Source of the DNA: Taxillus chinensis
Taxonomy: Eukaryota > Streptophyta > Magnoliopsida > Santalales > Loranthaceae
Assembly: GCA_023512835.1 (NCBI GenBank)
Contig: CM042088.1
Coordinates: forward strand, 40,404,164 to 40,468,163
Length of the DNA: 64,000 nt
Reading direction: 5' to 3'
A program made the translations under genes and the position numbers. Position 1 is the first letter of the stretch. The number at the start of each line of letters is the position of its first letter. The notes beneath the pieces are model-generated. The model saw only the letters and a program-made list of their open reading frames with translations, did no database searches and was not told where the DNA came from. This document shows positions 1 to 12,105 of the stretch, piece after piece.

Positions 1-212
1 ATAAAATTAAACAGACAAAACGGACAAATTTGCATAAATCCTCCCTAACCCATCATATGGACGTCTTAATTATTTCCCGTGACAATACGTCAACACATCT
101 AAGAAGAATAAGAATAGACACCTTAATTTCCAGGAAATTATATCACGTGAGAAACAAACCGATATCCAAGCTATGCCTTTGCGGCTATAGTTTGCATTGT
201 GTCATTGTGCGA

Positions 213-231
213 GTGTGTGTGTGTGTGTGCG

Positions 232-273
<42 letters not shown>
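213..273. repeat. (GT)n-(AT)n compound microsatellite
   Basis: An alternating GT run (about 213-229) passes through a short CGCATAC bridge into an uninterrupted AT run (about 236-273). It lies about 80 bp upstream of the TBL gene start, so it may sit in or near that gene's promoter or 5' leader. Length is likely to vary between individuals. Confidence 0.95.
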
Positions 274-275
<2 letters not shown>

Positions 276-353
276 CCTCTGATCATGAAACCATAGGACG
301 CAATTCTTCATTCTAAAGGCTGGCCTTAAAAGGACGGTCGAAGAGGAGGTCCA

Positions 354-1164
354 ATGGATCGAGTGATGGGTTCTGTGTCCATGATAGCCTCTCTGCTGCT
401 TGCTCTGTTCTTGTTCCATCGGACTGGAACAGCAGAGCAACACGAAGGTCGCGCTTTGAGACTGAAAGGCAGGAAGCAATCCAGCAGCTGCAATCTCTTC
501 CAGGGGACGTGGGTGTTCGACCCCTCATACCCTCTCTACAATCCCTCCACGTGTCCCTTCCTCGAACCCGAGTTCAATTGCATCAAATACGGCCGCCCCG
601 ACCCTCAGTTCCTCAAGTACCGTTGGAAACCCACCTCCTGCAACGTAGACAGGTTCGAGTGCCTGTCGCTGCTTTAATTGATTACCTTCTCTGTCAATCC
701 ACTCAAGGGCATGTTTTTTTTTTTTTTTTTTTTTTTGCAATTTTGTTTTTAAAATTTTTATGGATCAATTAGAAAACCCAAAAAAAAAAAGGTTGAATTA
801 ATTAAGCCTGTCACCTATCTAACAACCTATTCACTTACTTTTTCTCAGGGAAACAAATATTCCACTGATTGATTTGGCATGCGCTTTTATTAACTTTTTA
901 ATATACATGGTTTTAATTAACGGGGCGTTGCAGGTTTGATGGAGCTGGGTTTGCAAAGAGGTGGGAAGGGAAGAAGATCATGTTCGTGGGCGACTCGCTG
1001 AGTGTGAACATGTGGGAATCGCTGGCCTGTATGATCCACGCGTCGGTGCCGGGTTCGCAGGCCAGCATCGCGAGGGGCAGTCCGGTCTCCAAAGTAACCT
1101 TCGAGGTGAGTTTAGATTATCCCCGGCCCCCTTCACGTTAAAGCGTGATACAAACATTTTGGTG

Positions 1165-1215
<51 letters not shown>

Positions 1216-1798
1216 TATATGCATTAGTTTTTTTCTCGTGGACTAGAGTGTGCTACGGATGCATATATACTGATGTACATGGTGTCGGTCTCTCTGTTTT
1301 GTCGCTGCCAATCTCATATCGTCTTGTCCGTGTCTAAGTTCTTTAATACTTGCTCCTGGTGCGATCAAACTGTGTGCCAACTTTTGATATTTACAAACTG
1401 TTTGAAAAAGAAAAGAAAATAGAAATAAATTAGGAGGGCCCGCGTGAGGAGCAGTCAAGTACTGGCCATGGCCGAGGTGTGACTTGTATAAGCTTCGGTA
1501 GGTCGAGCCAGCGGACGTGAAACCTTTGCTTGGGCAAGCAAATCAAGTGTAAAAAAAAAACCCTCTTATTTTATCCTGGCTTTGTGTCGTGGTGGGGGGG
1601 ACCTTGGACAACCACCGTACCTTTGTGATTGGTCTGTTTTAGTCATTGGGTATGGCCATTTTCAAGGTGGGTGATACAATTACACCAAAACGAAAGCAAA
1701 AAGTTTGAAATAATAGAACGAGCGACGTCTGTGCTGTCTCATTGCTGTCTTCACACACACACACACACATACACAGGCACAGGAGGAGCAGCAGCAGC

Positions 1799-1869
<71 letters not shown>

Positions 1870-3742
1870 AAATGGGCCCTTTGTTTTGGTTCCAAATGGT
1901 GAGACCGGAAGTGCCCATAAGGTGCGAATTGCTAGTTGTCAATTGGGACGGAACGCGGTAGAATTAACCTCTCCTTTTTAGGCCTAGAATTCCCGGCCAT
2001 AGCTCGAGGTTGAGGCCTCGTGATTTTTCAGCAGTGGTGTCAGTGTGTTCATATTTTTTCATCTGTCATTGCATCATTTTTGCATGTCCACCACTTCCTT
2101 CCTTCCTTCTATATTTCATTGAATTCGTAATAGAGTTAATTATCATTTTGCTTTGGTCCCTAGCTAGAAAATTTGAATATTTGTACCATTTTAAAATATT
2201 TTTCACCCCAACCTATATAGTCATATATATCTGGCCTATGACTGACTCCTAACACATCTCCGTGACTTTGTTGCCTTTGACATGTCAGCCAATCATGTAA
2301 GGAATCTAGCTAGCTGTGTATGGATTACCCAAGTTGTTCTCTATTATCCTTCATGTGTTTTTTATTATCCTTCTTCACGTACGACCGTGATTTGCAATTT
2401 GTCTCTGAGGTCTTTATTTAATGGGAAAAAGCATTGTTTAATTGATCAAATTTTACGGCGCCCAACTACCCTACAATGACAATGACTGTTGTAGGATTCC
2501 TCGAATCTAGTCTGAATAGAATTTGACACACGTAAGGGTCATGTGATACATACAAACACACACACACACATATATATATATATATCATTATTGGTTCACG
2601 AGAGCCGCAGAGCAGAGGCGTTCCTTTTTTCTTCCTCCCTACAAATGTCACTGCATCATTATATCATTATAACATGAGGCTGAAATGGATGTGGGTAAAT
2701 GATTGGGTGTTGCGCAGGACTACAGATTAACCCTGTTACTCTACCGTACGCCGTACCTGGTTGATATAGTTCAACAGAAAGCAGGGGCGGTGTTGAAGCT
2801 GGATTCGATCAAGGCCGGGGAGGCATGGAAAGGAATGGACATGCTCATCTTTAACTCGTGGCACTGGTGGGTCCACAAAGGACAATCTCAGTCGTACGTT
2901 TTTTCTTTTTCTTTTTTTCGCTCTCTCATTTTTAATTTTTTATTGCAACTTTATAAGTAATCTGATAAACACACGGGTGTGATTGCCGATTGGTGGTGGC
3001 GGGTGCGTGTTTGGCAGATGGGATTATATCCAAGACGGGAATGGTACGCTTGAGACAGATATGGACCGCCTGGAAGCCTACCGTATAGGGCTCTCAACAT
3101 GGGCCAACTGGGTTGACCAAAATGTTGACCCCTCCAAAACCAAGCTCTTCTTTCAGGGCATCTCTCCTGTCCATGTATCGTAAGTAAATGCCAATCACAA
3201 GCTCGTTTGTAATTTCATACTTCTCGTCATCATATCATATTTCAGTGATTCAATATGAAGTGCCCGATTATCAACATTATTATAGTTTGGTGGCTTATGA
3301 GTTGTCACTGTTCACACCCAATCTATTTGACATGAAACTCGAAATAAAGCTATCCCTGAAATTGTAGATACTGGAATTCAATGGAAATGCCTATAAATAT
3401 AATGACTTAATGGCTTCCTTTTATGAAATGCATGAGAATCTCAGGGGAAAGGATTGGGGCGAGAAAGGCAAGACCACCTGCAAAGGGCAGAACCGGCCGC
3501 TGGTTGGATCAACATACCCAGCAGGACAGCCTCCGGCAGCTAAAGTTCTGAACAGTGTGTTGGGTGAGATGAAGACCAAAGTGTACTTGCTGGACATCAC
3601 ATTGCTCTCCCAGCTGAGGAAAGATGGCCATCCTTCGATCTACAGCGGCGAGCACGCCGGCAACGATTGCAGCCACTGGTGCCTCCCAGGGGTTCCTGAT
3701 ACGTGGAACCAGCTGCTCTATTCAGCGCTCAACACCATGTGA
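354..3742 (+). CDS. TBL: TRICHOME BIREFRINGENCE-LIKE (PMR5/DUF231) polysaccharide O-acetyltransferase
   Basis: Five exons: 354-652, 934-1105, 2718-2893, 3018-3179 and 3445-3742. They join in frame (1107 nt, 368 aa) with GT-AG sites. Residues 1-25 form a hydrophobic signal or anchor segment. A Cys-rich PMR5N region follows ([11 protein letters not shown], then [13 protein letters not shown]). The esterase-type GDS motif is at residues 119-121 ([11 protein letters not shown]) and the matching DxxH motif is D344-H347 ([10 protein letters not shown]) near the C terminus. Known family members sit in the Golgi and transfer acetyl groups to xylan, xyloglucan, mannan or pectin. The wording of the core ([26 protein letters not shown]) is closest to the TBL36-TBL38/PMR5 branch as I remember it, but the exact substrate cannot be read from sequence. 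Intron 2 is long (about 1.6 kb) and holds several microsatellites. All exons are intact. The first ATG with a signal peptide was chosen as start. Confidence 0.93.
1170..1216. repeat. (TC)n-(TA)n microsatellite in TBL intron 2
   Basis: A TC run (about 1170-1195) joins directly to a TA run (about 1194-1216), just downstream of the exon 2 donor site of the TBL gene. Confidence 0.9.
1754..1867. repeat. (CA)n, AGCAGC and (AT)34 microsatellite in TBL intron 2
   Basis: A CA run (about 1753-1770), a short GGAGCAGCAGCAGCAG stretch, then about 68 bp of perfect AT alternation (about 1800-1867). Open frames through it give only Tyr-Ile or His-Thr repeats and are not genes. The AT run is self-complementary and could form a cruciform. 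Confidence 0.95.
2557..2586. repeat. (CA)n-(TA)n microsatellite in TBL intron 2
   Basis: A short CA run is followed by a TA run, the third dinucleotide array in this same intron. Confidence 0.85.
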
Positions 3743-3912
3743 ACTACCACTTCACTGAAATGTAATGTTTGGTCGCTGTTGTCTTAAGAAGATAGGAGAT
3801 CATTATTTGTAGACAATAATATAATAAATTAGAGGTGGGGGGGTGGCGGGGAGTTGTCCTGAAAGAAAATATTCATTTCAATGATATCATATTCATCACA
3901 TGGATAATGGCC

Positions 3913-4075
3913 AAAGAGATGGATTCACCAATTCCATTTTTTTCCCGGCATGATTTGTTCACAGCATGGCATAGAATAAGAACAAGAATCAAGAAAGAGA
4001 TGGGCTCCCCAATACCATTTCTTTTACGGCAGGATTGTTTCAAGGCATGGCTTAGAATAGGAACAGGAGCGCGGA
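3913..4075. repeat. 81-bp imperfect tandem duplication downstream of TBL
   Basis: The segment starting AAAGAGATGG at 3913 is repeated at 3994 (offset 81). Both copies carry CCATTT, GGCA-GATTGTT or GATTTGTT, CATGGC and AGAATA-GAACA blocks with scattered substitutions. It lies about 170 bp past the TBL stop, between two convergent genes. No coding signal is evident. Confidence 0.8.
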
Positions 4076-4528
4076 ATATATGTCCGCGCATGATAGGTAA
4101 TGTCAAGTACCTTAAGTAATAGATTTGGAATAATAATTTTATCCTGAAAGTTGAAGAGGATAAAATATGTATTACATTCCATCAAACCAATCATTTTAGT
4201 AAAAACTAGAAGCCGATTGGAAGAAAAAATACCGCAGAAAAAACACGGCAGAAATGAGTCTAGCCCATGAAATCTCTGCCAGTTGTACTCTAGCCCATGA
4301 AATCTCTAAGGGTATCTGCTACATTTGTATTGACAAATGAAATTGGTAAATAACTATCATTATGTGATTTATGTCAATATGTCCCAGCAATCAAGCGTTC
4401 CAAACTCGAAAGAGCTAAAAGGTTATGAAACAGTACGACTGCCCTGCAAAGCCATTCATCAAAAACAGATCCTGCCAGGTGCCAAGTACTGAATGGGAAG
4501 GACCGGAGGAGAAAGAACCAAGCAGAGC

Positions 4529-6791
4529 CTAATAGCCTACATATACGGCTGCATTCACAATGTAACAGTCATCATTTTGGTCTCCCATTTCTTCCACATG
4601 GACACCGCTTGAACAAATGAGTCCACCATCTACAACTTCAACATTCAAAATCTTTCCACTGCAATAAAAATCAAAAAAGATTTGTAAGGAATACCATGCT
4701 GCAGTTTGATAAATAGTTTACTGCTGTAACTGGCGAAAAAATTGTGTGGAACGCTGCTGCAGCCTGTAGATTCAAAGATTCGCTTTTAAAGGTTCTAAAC
4801 AGTCATAGCAATGCAGAAGTTCCCCCACTTTAGGAAGGTCTGGGAAAGTCAAAGCTGGGCTTATTAATTTCTCAGACATTAGCAATTGTCCCAAACAGTA
4901 CACAGCACAACATGCTTCTTCTCATTAATAATCTGTACCTTACTCCTTTGTTTGGTACGTATAAAAAGGGGTGGAAAAATTTTGAATGGAAAAAGGGTGA
5001 AACAAAAAGGGATAAAAAAAGTTAGAAAAAATATTTTTGATAGAGTTATTTGGTAGGGATAGAAAAGAGATGAAAAATAAATAAATTTTATTATTTAATG
5101 GAGAGGTAAAACCATAATATATATTTATATTAAATATCATTTTATCCTCCAATCTACCTCATTTCCCAAAGCAACCATGTGCTTGCTTCCCTTATCTTTT
5201 TCCATAGAAACAAGCATCTACTTACTTTGTAGTTCATCTTTCAAATAAGTTTTTTGCATTCTTGAACTGCCCATTCTCAAGTATATCATTCAAAAAGCTA
5301 AAACCAAAAAATATCTTTTAAAAGGTTAAGATACTTACTATGGAAAGACAGATTTGACCTTCTCAATATCCAAGGAATGTTGAAGAGTTTTAGGTACTCC
5401 AAGCTTGATCTGTAATTTCATCTGATCAAATGAGACACCAGGTATAGATCCTGCACCATTTAAATATTAACAACTTCAACATAAAGGCACCTGATTAACC
5501 CAGAAAGCAGCAACGCTATCACATATAAAACTAGATTAGAAAAAAACAATGAAACAACCAATTGGAACAAACAAGGAATCTTCATTTTTAAAAATAAATT
5601 CACTCATATTTTTCATAACTTTAATAGTTTGGTTTCCTTCGGGTGATTTTTCTAACATAAAATAGATCAGAGTGTGAGCATGCACAACAAAAGGTTATTA
5701 CTTTAGGCCATCAGGTCTAATTAAAAGGGCTTCTAGAATAGTAAATCAGATAGAAGAAACTACAACGTGCATTTTAAAACATAATGAGCTCATTTATGAC
5801 AACTTGAAGAAAATTTAAAGAATTATGTTTCCAAATGTGCGCCCTTCATTTGAAGCTTGAATAATTATGAGATGGAATGAAAATGGAATTTGCTCACATT
5901 CGCAGTTTGTAGACTGAAACTGAACTTGGCATACATAAACTTTATGTAGGTGCTCTTGACTCTTTAATTGATGATATTAACATTTTCATGCTTCAAATTT
6001 GTAAAGAATAAGTATTAAAGGAATTAAGGTGATGAACTATTAAGACAATGACTAAGATGCAATTACATATATGATCACATATCGTCTTACCCCGCTCACA
6101 ATGCTTCATCAAAAACAAAGAAGAAGAAGCGACCATTAAGTTATTTATCTAGCGCGCCTTAATGCCTTTAATACTTATTCTTAAAAAATTAAATCCTGAA
6201 AATGTTAATATCATCAATTAAAGATGCAATTATATATGATCACATATCATTTGAACCCGCTTACAATGCTTCATCAAAGAAGAAGTGATCATTAAGTTAT
6301 TTACCTAGCACTTATAGAGGCACCACAGTCACGGCTGAGATCTACCATTCAAACCATATAAGTAGAAAAGCAGAAGAAACAAGACTGCATACAAAGTAAC
6401 TAGAATAAAACTAATTCAATGAATTATATTTTTAATGAGCAACCAACAAAAAAGGGTAATACAATATCAATATTCAAAAAAAAGTTACTAAAAGGAGCTA
6501 GCAAAAGAAATGAATGATGGGTACCTCTTCGAAAAGCTGGGATCGAATTGGAGGAGATAGCATCCCTACAAGCTCGCGTCGCAGCCGCAGTAATGTCTTG
6601 CCTGTGCCCATGAATCAACTTCGGAAAAAACAAAACAAATCGAATATCACACGCAAAGAAAGACAGAAACACAAACACACACACACATACCCGTGTTGAT
6701 CGTAACCGACGCCCATCTCGACGAACAGAAGCGAGTTCATGGTAGAGGTGGAGTCTGTGGGGGAGGAGGGGGCTCTAGGCTCGCCTTCCAT
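4529..6791 (-). CDS. Lin0512-family conserved protein
   Basis: Four exons on the minus strand: 6691-6791, 6525-6601, 5339-5450 and 4529-4658, with GT-AG borders (420 nt, 139 aa). The protein reads FVEMGVGYDQHGQD near its start, then SSNSIPAFRRGSIPG, a KLGVPKTLQHSLDIEKV stretch and a C-terminal VEVVDGGLICSSG...VNAAVYVGY. This is the plant form of the Lin0512 family (bacterial hypothetical protein lin0512 / CHP02058), a short conserved protein of unknown biochemical role. No signal peptide or membrane segment is seen. The ATG at 6791 (MEGEPRAP) was chosen. An in-frame ATG at 6947 (MTACSVLTSA) would add 52 residues rich in Ser, Pro and Arg, which could be an organelle transit peptide; this start is a real alternative. 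Intron 3 (5451-6524) contains an inverted repeat. Confidence 0.87.
5961..6224. repeat. Inverted repeat (foldback) inside Lin0512 intron 3
   Basis: Arms of about 70 bp at 5961-6030 and 6155-6224 are reverse complements with scattered mismatches (left arm TCTTTAATTGATGATATTAA, right arm ending TTAATATCATCAATTAAAGA). The loop of about 125 bp starts a direct repeat: 6055-6153 is copied at about 6222-6309. This could be a decayed MITE or a hairpin-forming duplication. Confidence 0.75.
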
Positions 6792-7037
6792 GGTCGACGA
6801 TCGGGCTCTGAGTCGACACCACAGTCCCAGGAGTTGGGGAGTGGGCGGTGGGCTGGCGAGATGAACAGGGAAGCGCTTGAGACCGTGAGTCTGGGGTGGA
6901 CGATAGTAACAAGGAAGCGCCGAGGTTAGCACCGAGCAAGCTGTCATCTCCTTCGCCCCCACTACGCCCCATTTTAGAGATTCTATTCATATCATTAAGA
7001 AATTGAAAATGTGCAAGAGCTCTCCTTTTGCCCAACA

Positions 7038-7043
7038 TGGGCC
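7038..7043 (-). promoter_or_regulatory. TGGGCC site II-type element upstream of Lin0512 gene
   Basis: TGGGCC, followed by GGCC motifs, lies about 90-250 bp upstream of the two possible start codons of the Lin0512-family gene. TGGGCY elements bind TCP factors in many housekeeping promoters. The assignment rests on motif and position only. Confidence 0.35.
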
Positions 7044-9343
7044 TGAAAGGCCTAATTTTCTAAGGCCGTCATTGGGTTTTTGACTCATTTGTTTGGAGTT
7101 GGGTTTGGGATCATCTATTTATTAAATGCATTGGCTGATAATTTTATAAAAATTATGTTTTTCTTGGGCAATATGAACATTTAGGCTATGTTTGACATTA
7201 TGTTTTCTATTTTTTTCCTCTAAAATCAATTTTCGATTGTTTCAAATCTTGTACTTGAATATAGTTTTAATCTAAATTGAATCATGATTTTTTTTATTTG
7301 ATGACTATTTTCAAGTGGAGTTTTAATTTCATTTATAAACTATCTCCCTTAAATATTTTTCATTCCCTCAAACATGAAGTTAGGCTGATAGTCCATTGGT
7401 TTGAATCTACGCTTTAGTTGATCTTGGCCATCTAGAAGTATCTACAAAGTTTCTCCTTCCCAACTTGTGAAGATCTGCATGTATGTTAGCTTGACTTATA
7501 GTTTATATTTCATGTTAAGGACGTCATTTCGATAATGAGGTCATTGATATGATACTTTTGATTATATTTGAGTCTAATTTAGAGTCTAAAAGCCTTTAGG
7601 AGCTATTTCAGAATTTTTTAGAGTTAAATTAAGGATTAATTAATGAAAAATATAATAGAATAATGGCTTTTGAAAACTTTGAAATTAGATGACTAATTTT
7701 AATAATAATATGGGATTTTGTGTCTCATTATTTTATATTTTATCAAACCTACCCGGAAGATGGAGAAAAGGAGATAGCTTTTGGAGAGAGAAAGTTGGTG
7801 TTTTTCATTATTTTTTGCTAGTTCTTGATCAATTCTAAAGGCTTAGAGGTGGGTGATTCTATTCCTTGACATTTCACTTATGTCTCCTCCATGCTTAGGA
7901 TTGATAAAAATAGTGATTTGTTGTTGATTTGGGGTGGAACCAAAAAAAAAAAGGACAATTTGGTTAGAAAATAATTTATGGTTGATTATAATTGTCTACC
8001 ATGATATTGTTGATTGTTTGTGGTGTATTTTGATTGATTTTATCTCCAAAAAATATATTTTGAGGCTTGGGATTGACCAGATGTTGTTTAGAATAAAGAA
8101 TAACATTTACCACGAAGTTTAGGGCATGTAGGCGCAAGAAAGGTGTCAGTCGGTTGAGGCCGCCATCGCTTGATTTGTCCGATTTGTAGTTTTCAATGTT
8201 TTTGACGTTTTGATGCTATTTTTGATGTTATTATGATGATTTTATGATTATTCGATGTTCTTATGATGTTTTATATGATGATAATTGTTAAAAACCCCTA
8301 AGCGGATCTGATGAAAAGTTTTATTTGTTATTAATGATAATAGGACCGTTGAGGGGTTTCCCTAAACTAATTTGGTGGCCTTTGAGTCACATGAGTTGGC
8401 TTGGAATGAATTGTTACATAAATCTTATTTTAGGTTGCTTGTATTTGATGTATTTTTTGATTTTATTAATTTGACTGAACATTTGATGCCACTAAGGACA
8501 TTAACTAAAGCTAGATGTCATTTTTTGCTATATGTTTTAGGTGGCATAGGCCACAACTATTGGTTCTGATTATCACAACATTTGTGTATGATTTGTTAGG
8601 CAGACAATGCCTGCATATGAGAGGCAAATAGTGCCTACAGGCAACACTAGTTAAGATTAGTTGTCATACTCCACTATCAGACCATGCCCGGAAAGCTTTT
8701 TTTGATGGCATGTACATGTTTTCTATATGTACCTTAACATTATTCATGAGTAGGTCTAATGTTTTCTAAAGCTAGATGTCATTTTTGGCTACATGTTTTA
8801 GGTGGCATAGGCCACAACTATTGGTTCTGATTATCACAACATTTGTGTATGATTTGTTAGGCAGACCATGAATGCAGATGAGAGGCAAATAGTGCCTACA
8901 GGCAACACTAGTTAAGATTAGTTGTCTTACTCCACTATCAGACCATGCCCGGGAAGCTTTTTTTGATGGCATGTACATGTTTTCTATATATGTACCTTAA
9001 CATTATTCATGAGTAGGTCTAATGTTGCGGTAATTGAGTTGTAACGTTGTTGGAATATAAGGGTAGCAAAAAATAATATGGGCAAGTATGATTGGGTCTA
9101 TCGCCCACTGAGTGTCAATTGAACCAAACGAATTAGATTTAAATAGTTTAATCCTAAGGTAAAATATGCCTACTGCCAATGCATTCAAAGAAAGCACATG
9201 ACATGTGTTCCTTTTTTTTATCTTTACAAGCTAGTAATAGACTAATAGCAACAGCAATTCCGAAGCTGAGTTCGCTACAGATCGATCATAAATCGATTAT
9301 TGATATGCAATGGCCTGCACAGAAGTTTCTGTTGCTGTTTCTG
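7044..9343. other. Intergenic, no gene recognised
   Basis: This 2.3-kb stretch between two minus-strand genes is AT-rich, with only short unsupported open frames. The one clear structure is the tandem duplication at 8505-9026, listed separately. Confidence 0.6.
8505..9026. repeat. Tandem duplication of about 260 bp
   Basis: Copy 1 spans 8505-8763 and copy 2 spans 8766-9026, beginning at CTAAAGCTAGATGTCAT and ending at GTAGGTCTAATGTT. About ten small differences are visible, including ACAATGCCTGCATATG versus ACCATGAATGCAGATG and a 2-bp TA length change. Each copy contains the partly palindromic AGGCAAATAGTGCCT. No gene is carried. The high identity suggests a fairly recent duplication. Confidence 0.92.
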
Positions 9344-12059
9344 CTAGCGGTTTTGGTATTTCAATTGGCAAGACCTCGCCCGGTCTCGCAACTCCCGGAA
9401 GGCCCTCATGGTGTCCACGTCAAACCCCCCGGCGAACTAGGAGGAAGCAACACACACAAACACACAGGTAAGAGAATTAATTTCCTCCTCCCAGAAGCAT
9501 GTGTGCAAATCAGGATCAAATGCACTCTGTACTGCAATCAAAGAGAACGTAATATACCTGATGTACTCGGAACGCAAACCTCACCCCCTGAACAATCAGC
9601 TCTTCTTTATCGGTACCATCACTGCCCGATTCAAGCTCACTTGATACTCTCTTCATGTACTTCATTGCTAGTTTCACAGAAGCCAACTTAATCTGAAAAA
9701 AAAGAAGAAGCAATAATTGCTATTACGCATCGATCTTTACAAAAAAGCTACATGTTAAATTAAATAAAACAGTGTTTTAGCGTTCATGGCACAGTCAATT
9801 AAATTGGAAGACACAATACATTTATGTAAATATATAAGTATTGAGCATCCAACCCCCACCCACCGCCGCTCCAGAATAAAGAGGACGAAGTCACTTTTTT
9901 TTTATATTAAAATACACTGCAAGGTCACATGTCTGTATGGTGCACGGGTGCAACAGACATTGAGGAACCTTAAATGTTTGTCCCGAAGGCGAAAAGTAAT
10001 GAAAACCGATGGAAGGATTGGAAGAGAATTACCTGACTTAAATATCCATTCTCAAGCATCCAATCCGTAGGAATTCTAAACCCTCTATACCGGTTTGTGG
10101 CGGATTCCCTCATTCGGATAAGATTGTGCGCCCCATCGCCCAATCTGTAAAAACAAAACACCATACAATAAATAAACAACGACATATATTTAAGGTTGTT
10201 TTTTTTTTGTTTTTGTTTTTACAGCAAGTAATAAAGTAGAAATTTCATTTACTTCTCAAACAGAGCCTGCATCTTCTTTAGTGCCGGGCCACATGGCTGC
10301 CGCGCATCGTCAAGAAATGACGTCGCCTCTGACTCCAGCTTCTTGAGGTCGCAGTACCCAAATGCGGCCTCGCGCAACGCATCGGCTTTCTGCTCCGGCC
10401 AATCGAAGTGCTTCAGCACAGCCCTTTCATCCACCTACAACAAATGAAATACTCGTAGACGCCATTATCATCGTCATAACAACAACAACAACAACAACAA
10501 ACAAAAAGGCCATGCCAATTTTTTTCATGCAACGACAAATCGGTGTAGCAGTGTGAGAACCCAGTTTCTTACCAAGTAAGAGAGCTCTTCGTCGAGCCAT
10601 TTGACAAAAGGAACCACATCTTCAATCTGCGTAAAGGCAGCGCTTTCAACTTCTTTGATCAGAAGCCTTATGAAGTCTCCTTGAGTTTCGACGTCCGATT
10701 TTATCTGCAACCCAAATTACTAATTCAGCTACTAGATTACATTATCTAATTTTAGAACATTTTCAACCCCAAAGACTGAAATAACAAAAAAAAAAAAAAA
10801 AAAAAGTGGAGAGTTGGTAAATGTAAGGTTGCAAGTGAGAGGGGGCTTACGGCGAGTAGGTAAGCGGAGCGGTTCTCTATCTCCCCAATCATGTCGCGGG
10901 AGGTGGCCGGAGAATCGGAAAGGCCGCCGGAGGAGTCCCTCCGAGAGCACTCCCTCCGCATCAGGGAGTGGTAGAACTGGACCAACTCCGGCACTCGCTG
11001 CACCTTCGCCGGCGGCGGCTTCGGACCCATCGTCCTGGGAAGCGGAGGAGGAGGGGGAGGCGCTGCTGCCTTGGACGACGGAGGAGGAGGAGGAGGAGGC
11101 GGTGGCGCGGGGACTGATTTGGACGCCGACGACGGCGGAGCCGAAAAAGAAGCTGAGGATGGCCTGGGAGGAGGGTTTGGAACCCTCGGACAGCGAGATC
11201 TAACGAGAGAAAGCTCTGAGGCGGCAGCGGCGGCGGCTTCTTCGGAGCTGCAGCGAGAGAGAGTGCGCCTTTCCGTTTCGGCTGTCGCGGCTTTGGGAGG
11301 ATCCACCCCACCCCCACTCTCGGCTTTGGGATTCTCGTGATTCGAAGAAGCAGTGGCAGCGTCGGTACACCGCAACCCATTTCTCATGTTGGACTTCGCC
11401 GCATTCGGCTTCGCTGGTAGATCGATAGGCCTCTGCGAGGACAACGAGCGCTCATCGCCACTGTCCCCAGCCTGCTTGCTAGTACTAGTAGTAGAGACGC
11501 CTCCAGCGGCGGCGGCGGCGGCGGCGGCTGCTTCTTCCCTCTTTTTAAACTCTTTGATCTCCGCAGCCATCGCCTTCAGCTTCTCCTCGTTCTGCTGCCG
11601 TTCCTCGATGACGTCGACGCCCAGCTGCGCTCTGAGCTTCTTGTTTTCGGCTTCTAGGGCGTCGATTCGCTTGGAGAGCAAGTCAATCCTGGAGTTCTTG
11701 TTGCAGATGACGGTCTCAAGGACGGGGACGAGGGCGGCGGACTCATTCAGGAGCTTCTGCTCCAGAATCTCGGTCTGCAGCCGAGACTCTCGCTCCCTCA
11801 TCTGCTCCAGGAGGCGGAGGAGCTCCGCAACGTCCGGCGGACGGGGCTGTACCTGGGCGGAGGAGCGCGGGAAGTAGGCCCCGAATGAGCGGGAGAAGGC
11901 CGCCTTGATCGGCCCCTTCTCGGAGCTGTTCGCCGGAGAGGACGGCGGGAGCTTCGGAGACGCAGCTTTCGACTGCCGGGGACTAGGAGATGCCGCAGCC
12001 GCAGCCGTTGGGGACGATCTGTGCAACCCCATTACACTCTTCACCTTCCCCGCAACCAT
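9344..12059 (-). CDS. IPGA1/CHUP1-like coiled-coil, proline-rich protein
   Basis: Six exons on the minus strand: 10851-12059, 10573-10704, 10253-10434, 10033-10144, 9558-9692 and 9344-9436 (1863 nt, 620 aa). The N terminus MVAGKVKSVMG and FSRSFGAYFPR match the branch of the CHUP1 family that includes Arabidopsis IPGA1, a microtubule-associated protein that shapes cell expansion. CHUP1 itself anchors chloroplasts to actin. Residues about 72-180 form a Leu/Glu/Lys coiled coil, ending in a nine-Ala run (177-185). Residues about 296-350 are proline-rich with poly-Pro blocks of six and ten, and the conserved C-terminal domain starts near 355 (VPELVQFYHSLMRRE) and includes VDERAVLKHFDWPE. The protein lacks the N-terminal outer-envelope membrane segment of CHUP1, which favours a cytoskeletal role. 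The final exon ends soon after FAGGFDVDTMRAF. Its GC-rich first exon contrasts with its surroundings. Confidence 0.92.
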
Positions 12060-12085
12060 TGTCGCCTTCTTCTTCTTCTCTGCTC

Positions 12086-12105
12086 CTCTCTCTCTCTCTC
12101 TCTCT
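12086..12105. repeat. (TC)n tract in the 5' leader of the IPGA1-like gene
   Basis: On the coding strand this is a GA run 27-46 nt upstream of the ATG at 12059. GA/CT tracts are common in plant 5' leaders and can bind BPC-type factors; regulation here is inference. Confidence 0.6.

Noticed and set aside
1629..1981. Several overlapping frames with Tyr-Ile or His-Thr runs
   Set aside because: They are translations of dinucleotide repeats inside TBL intron 2.
10814..11877. Forward-strand frames of 89-174 codons and a 139-codon reverse frame in the IPGA1-like locus
   Set aside because: They are shadows of the GC-rich first exon of the minus-strand gene; Gly, Glu and Ala runs mirror its Pro and Ala codons.
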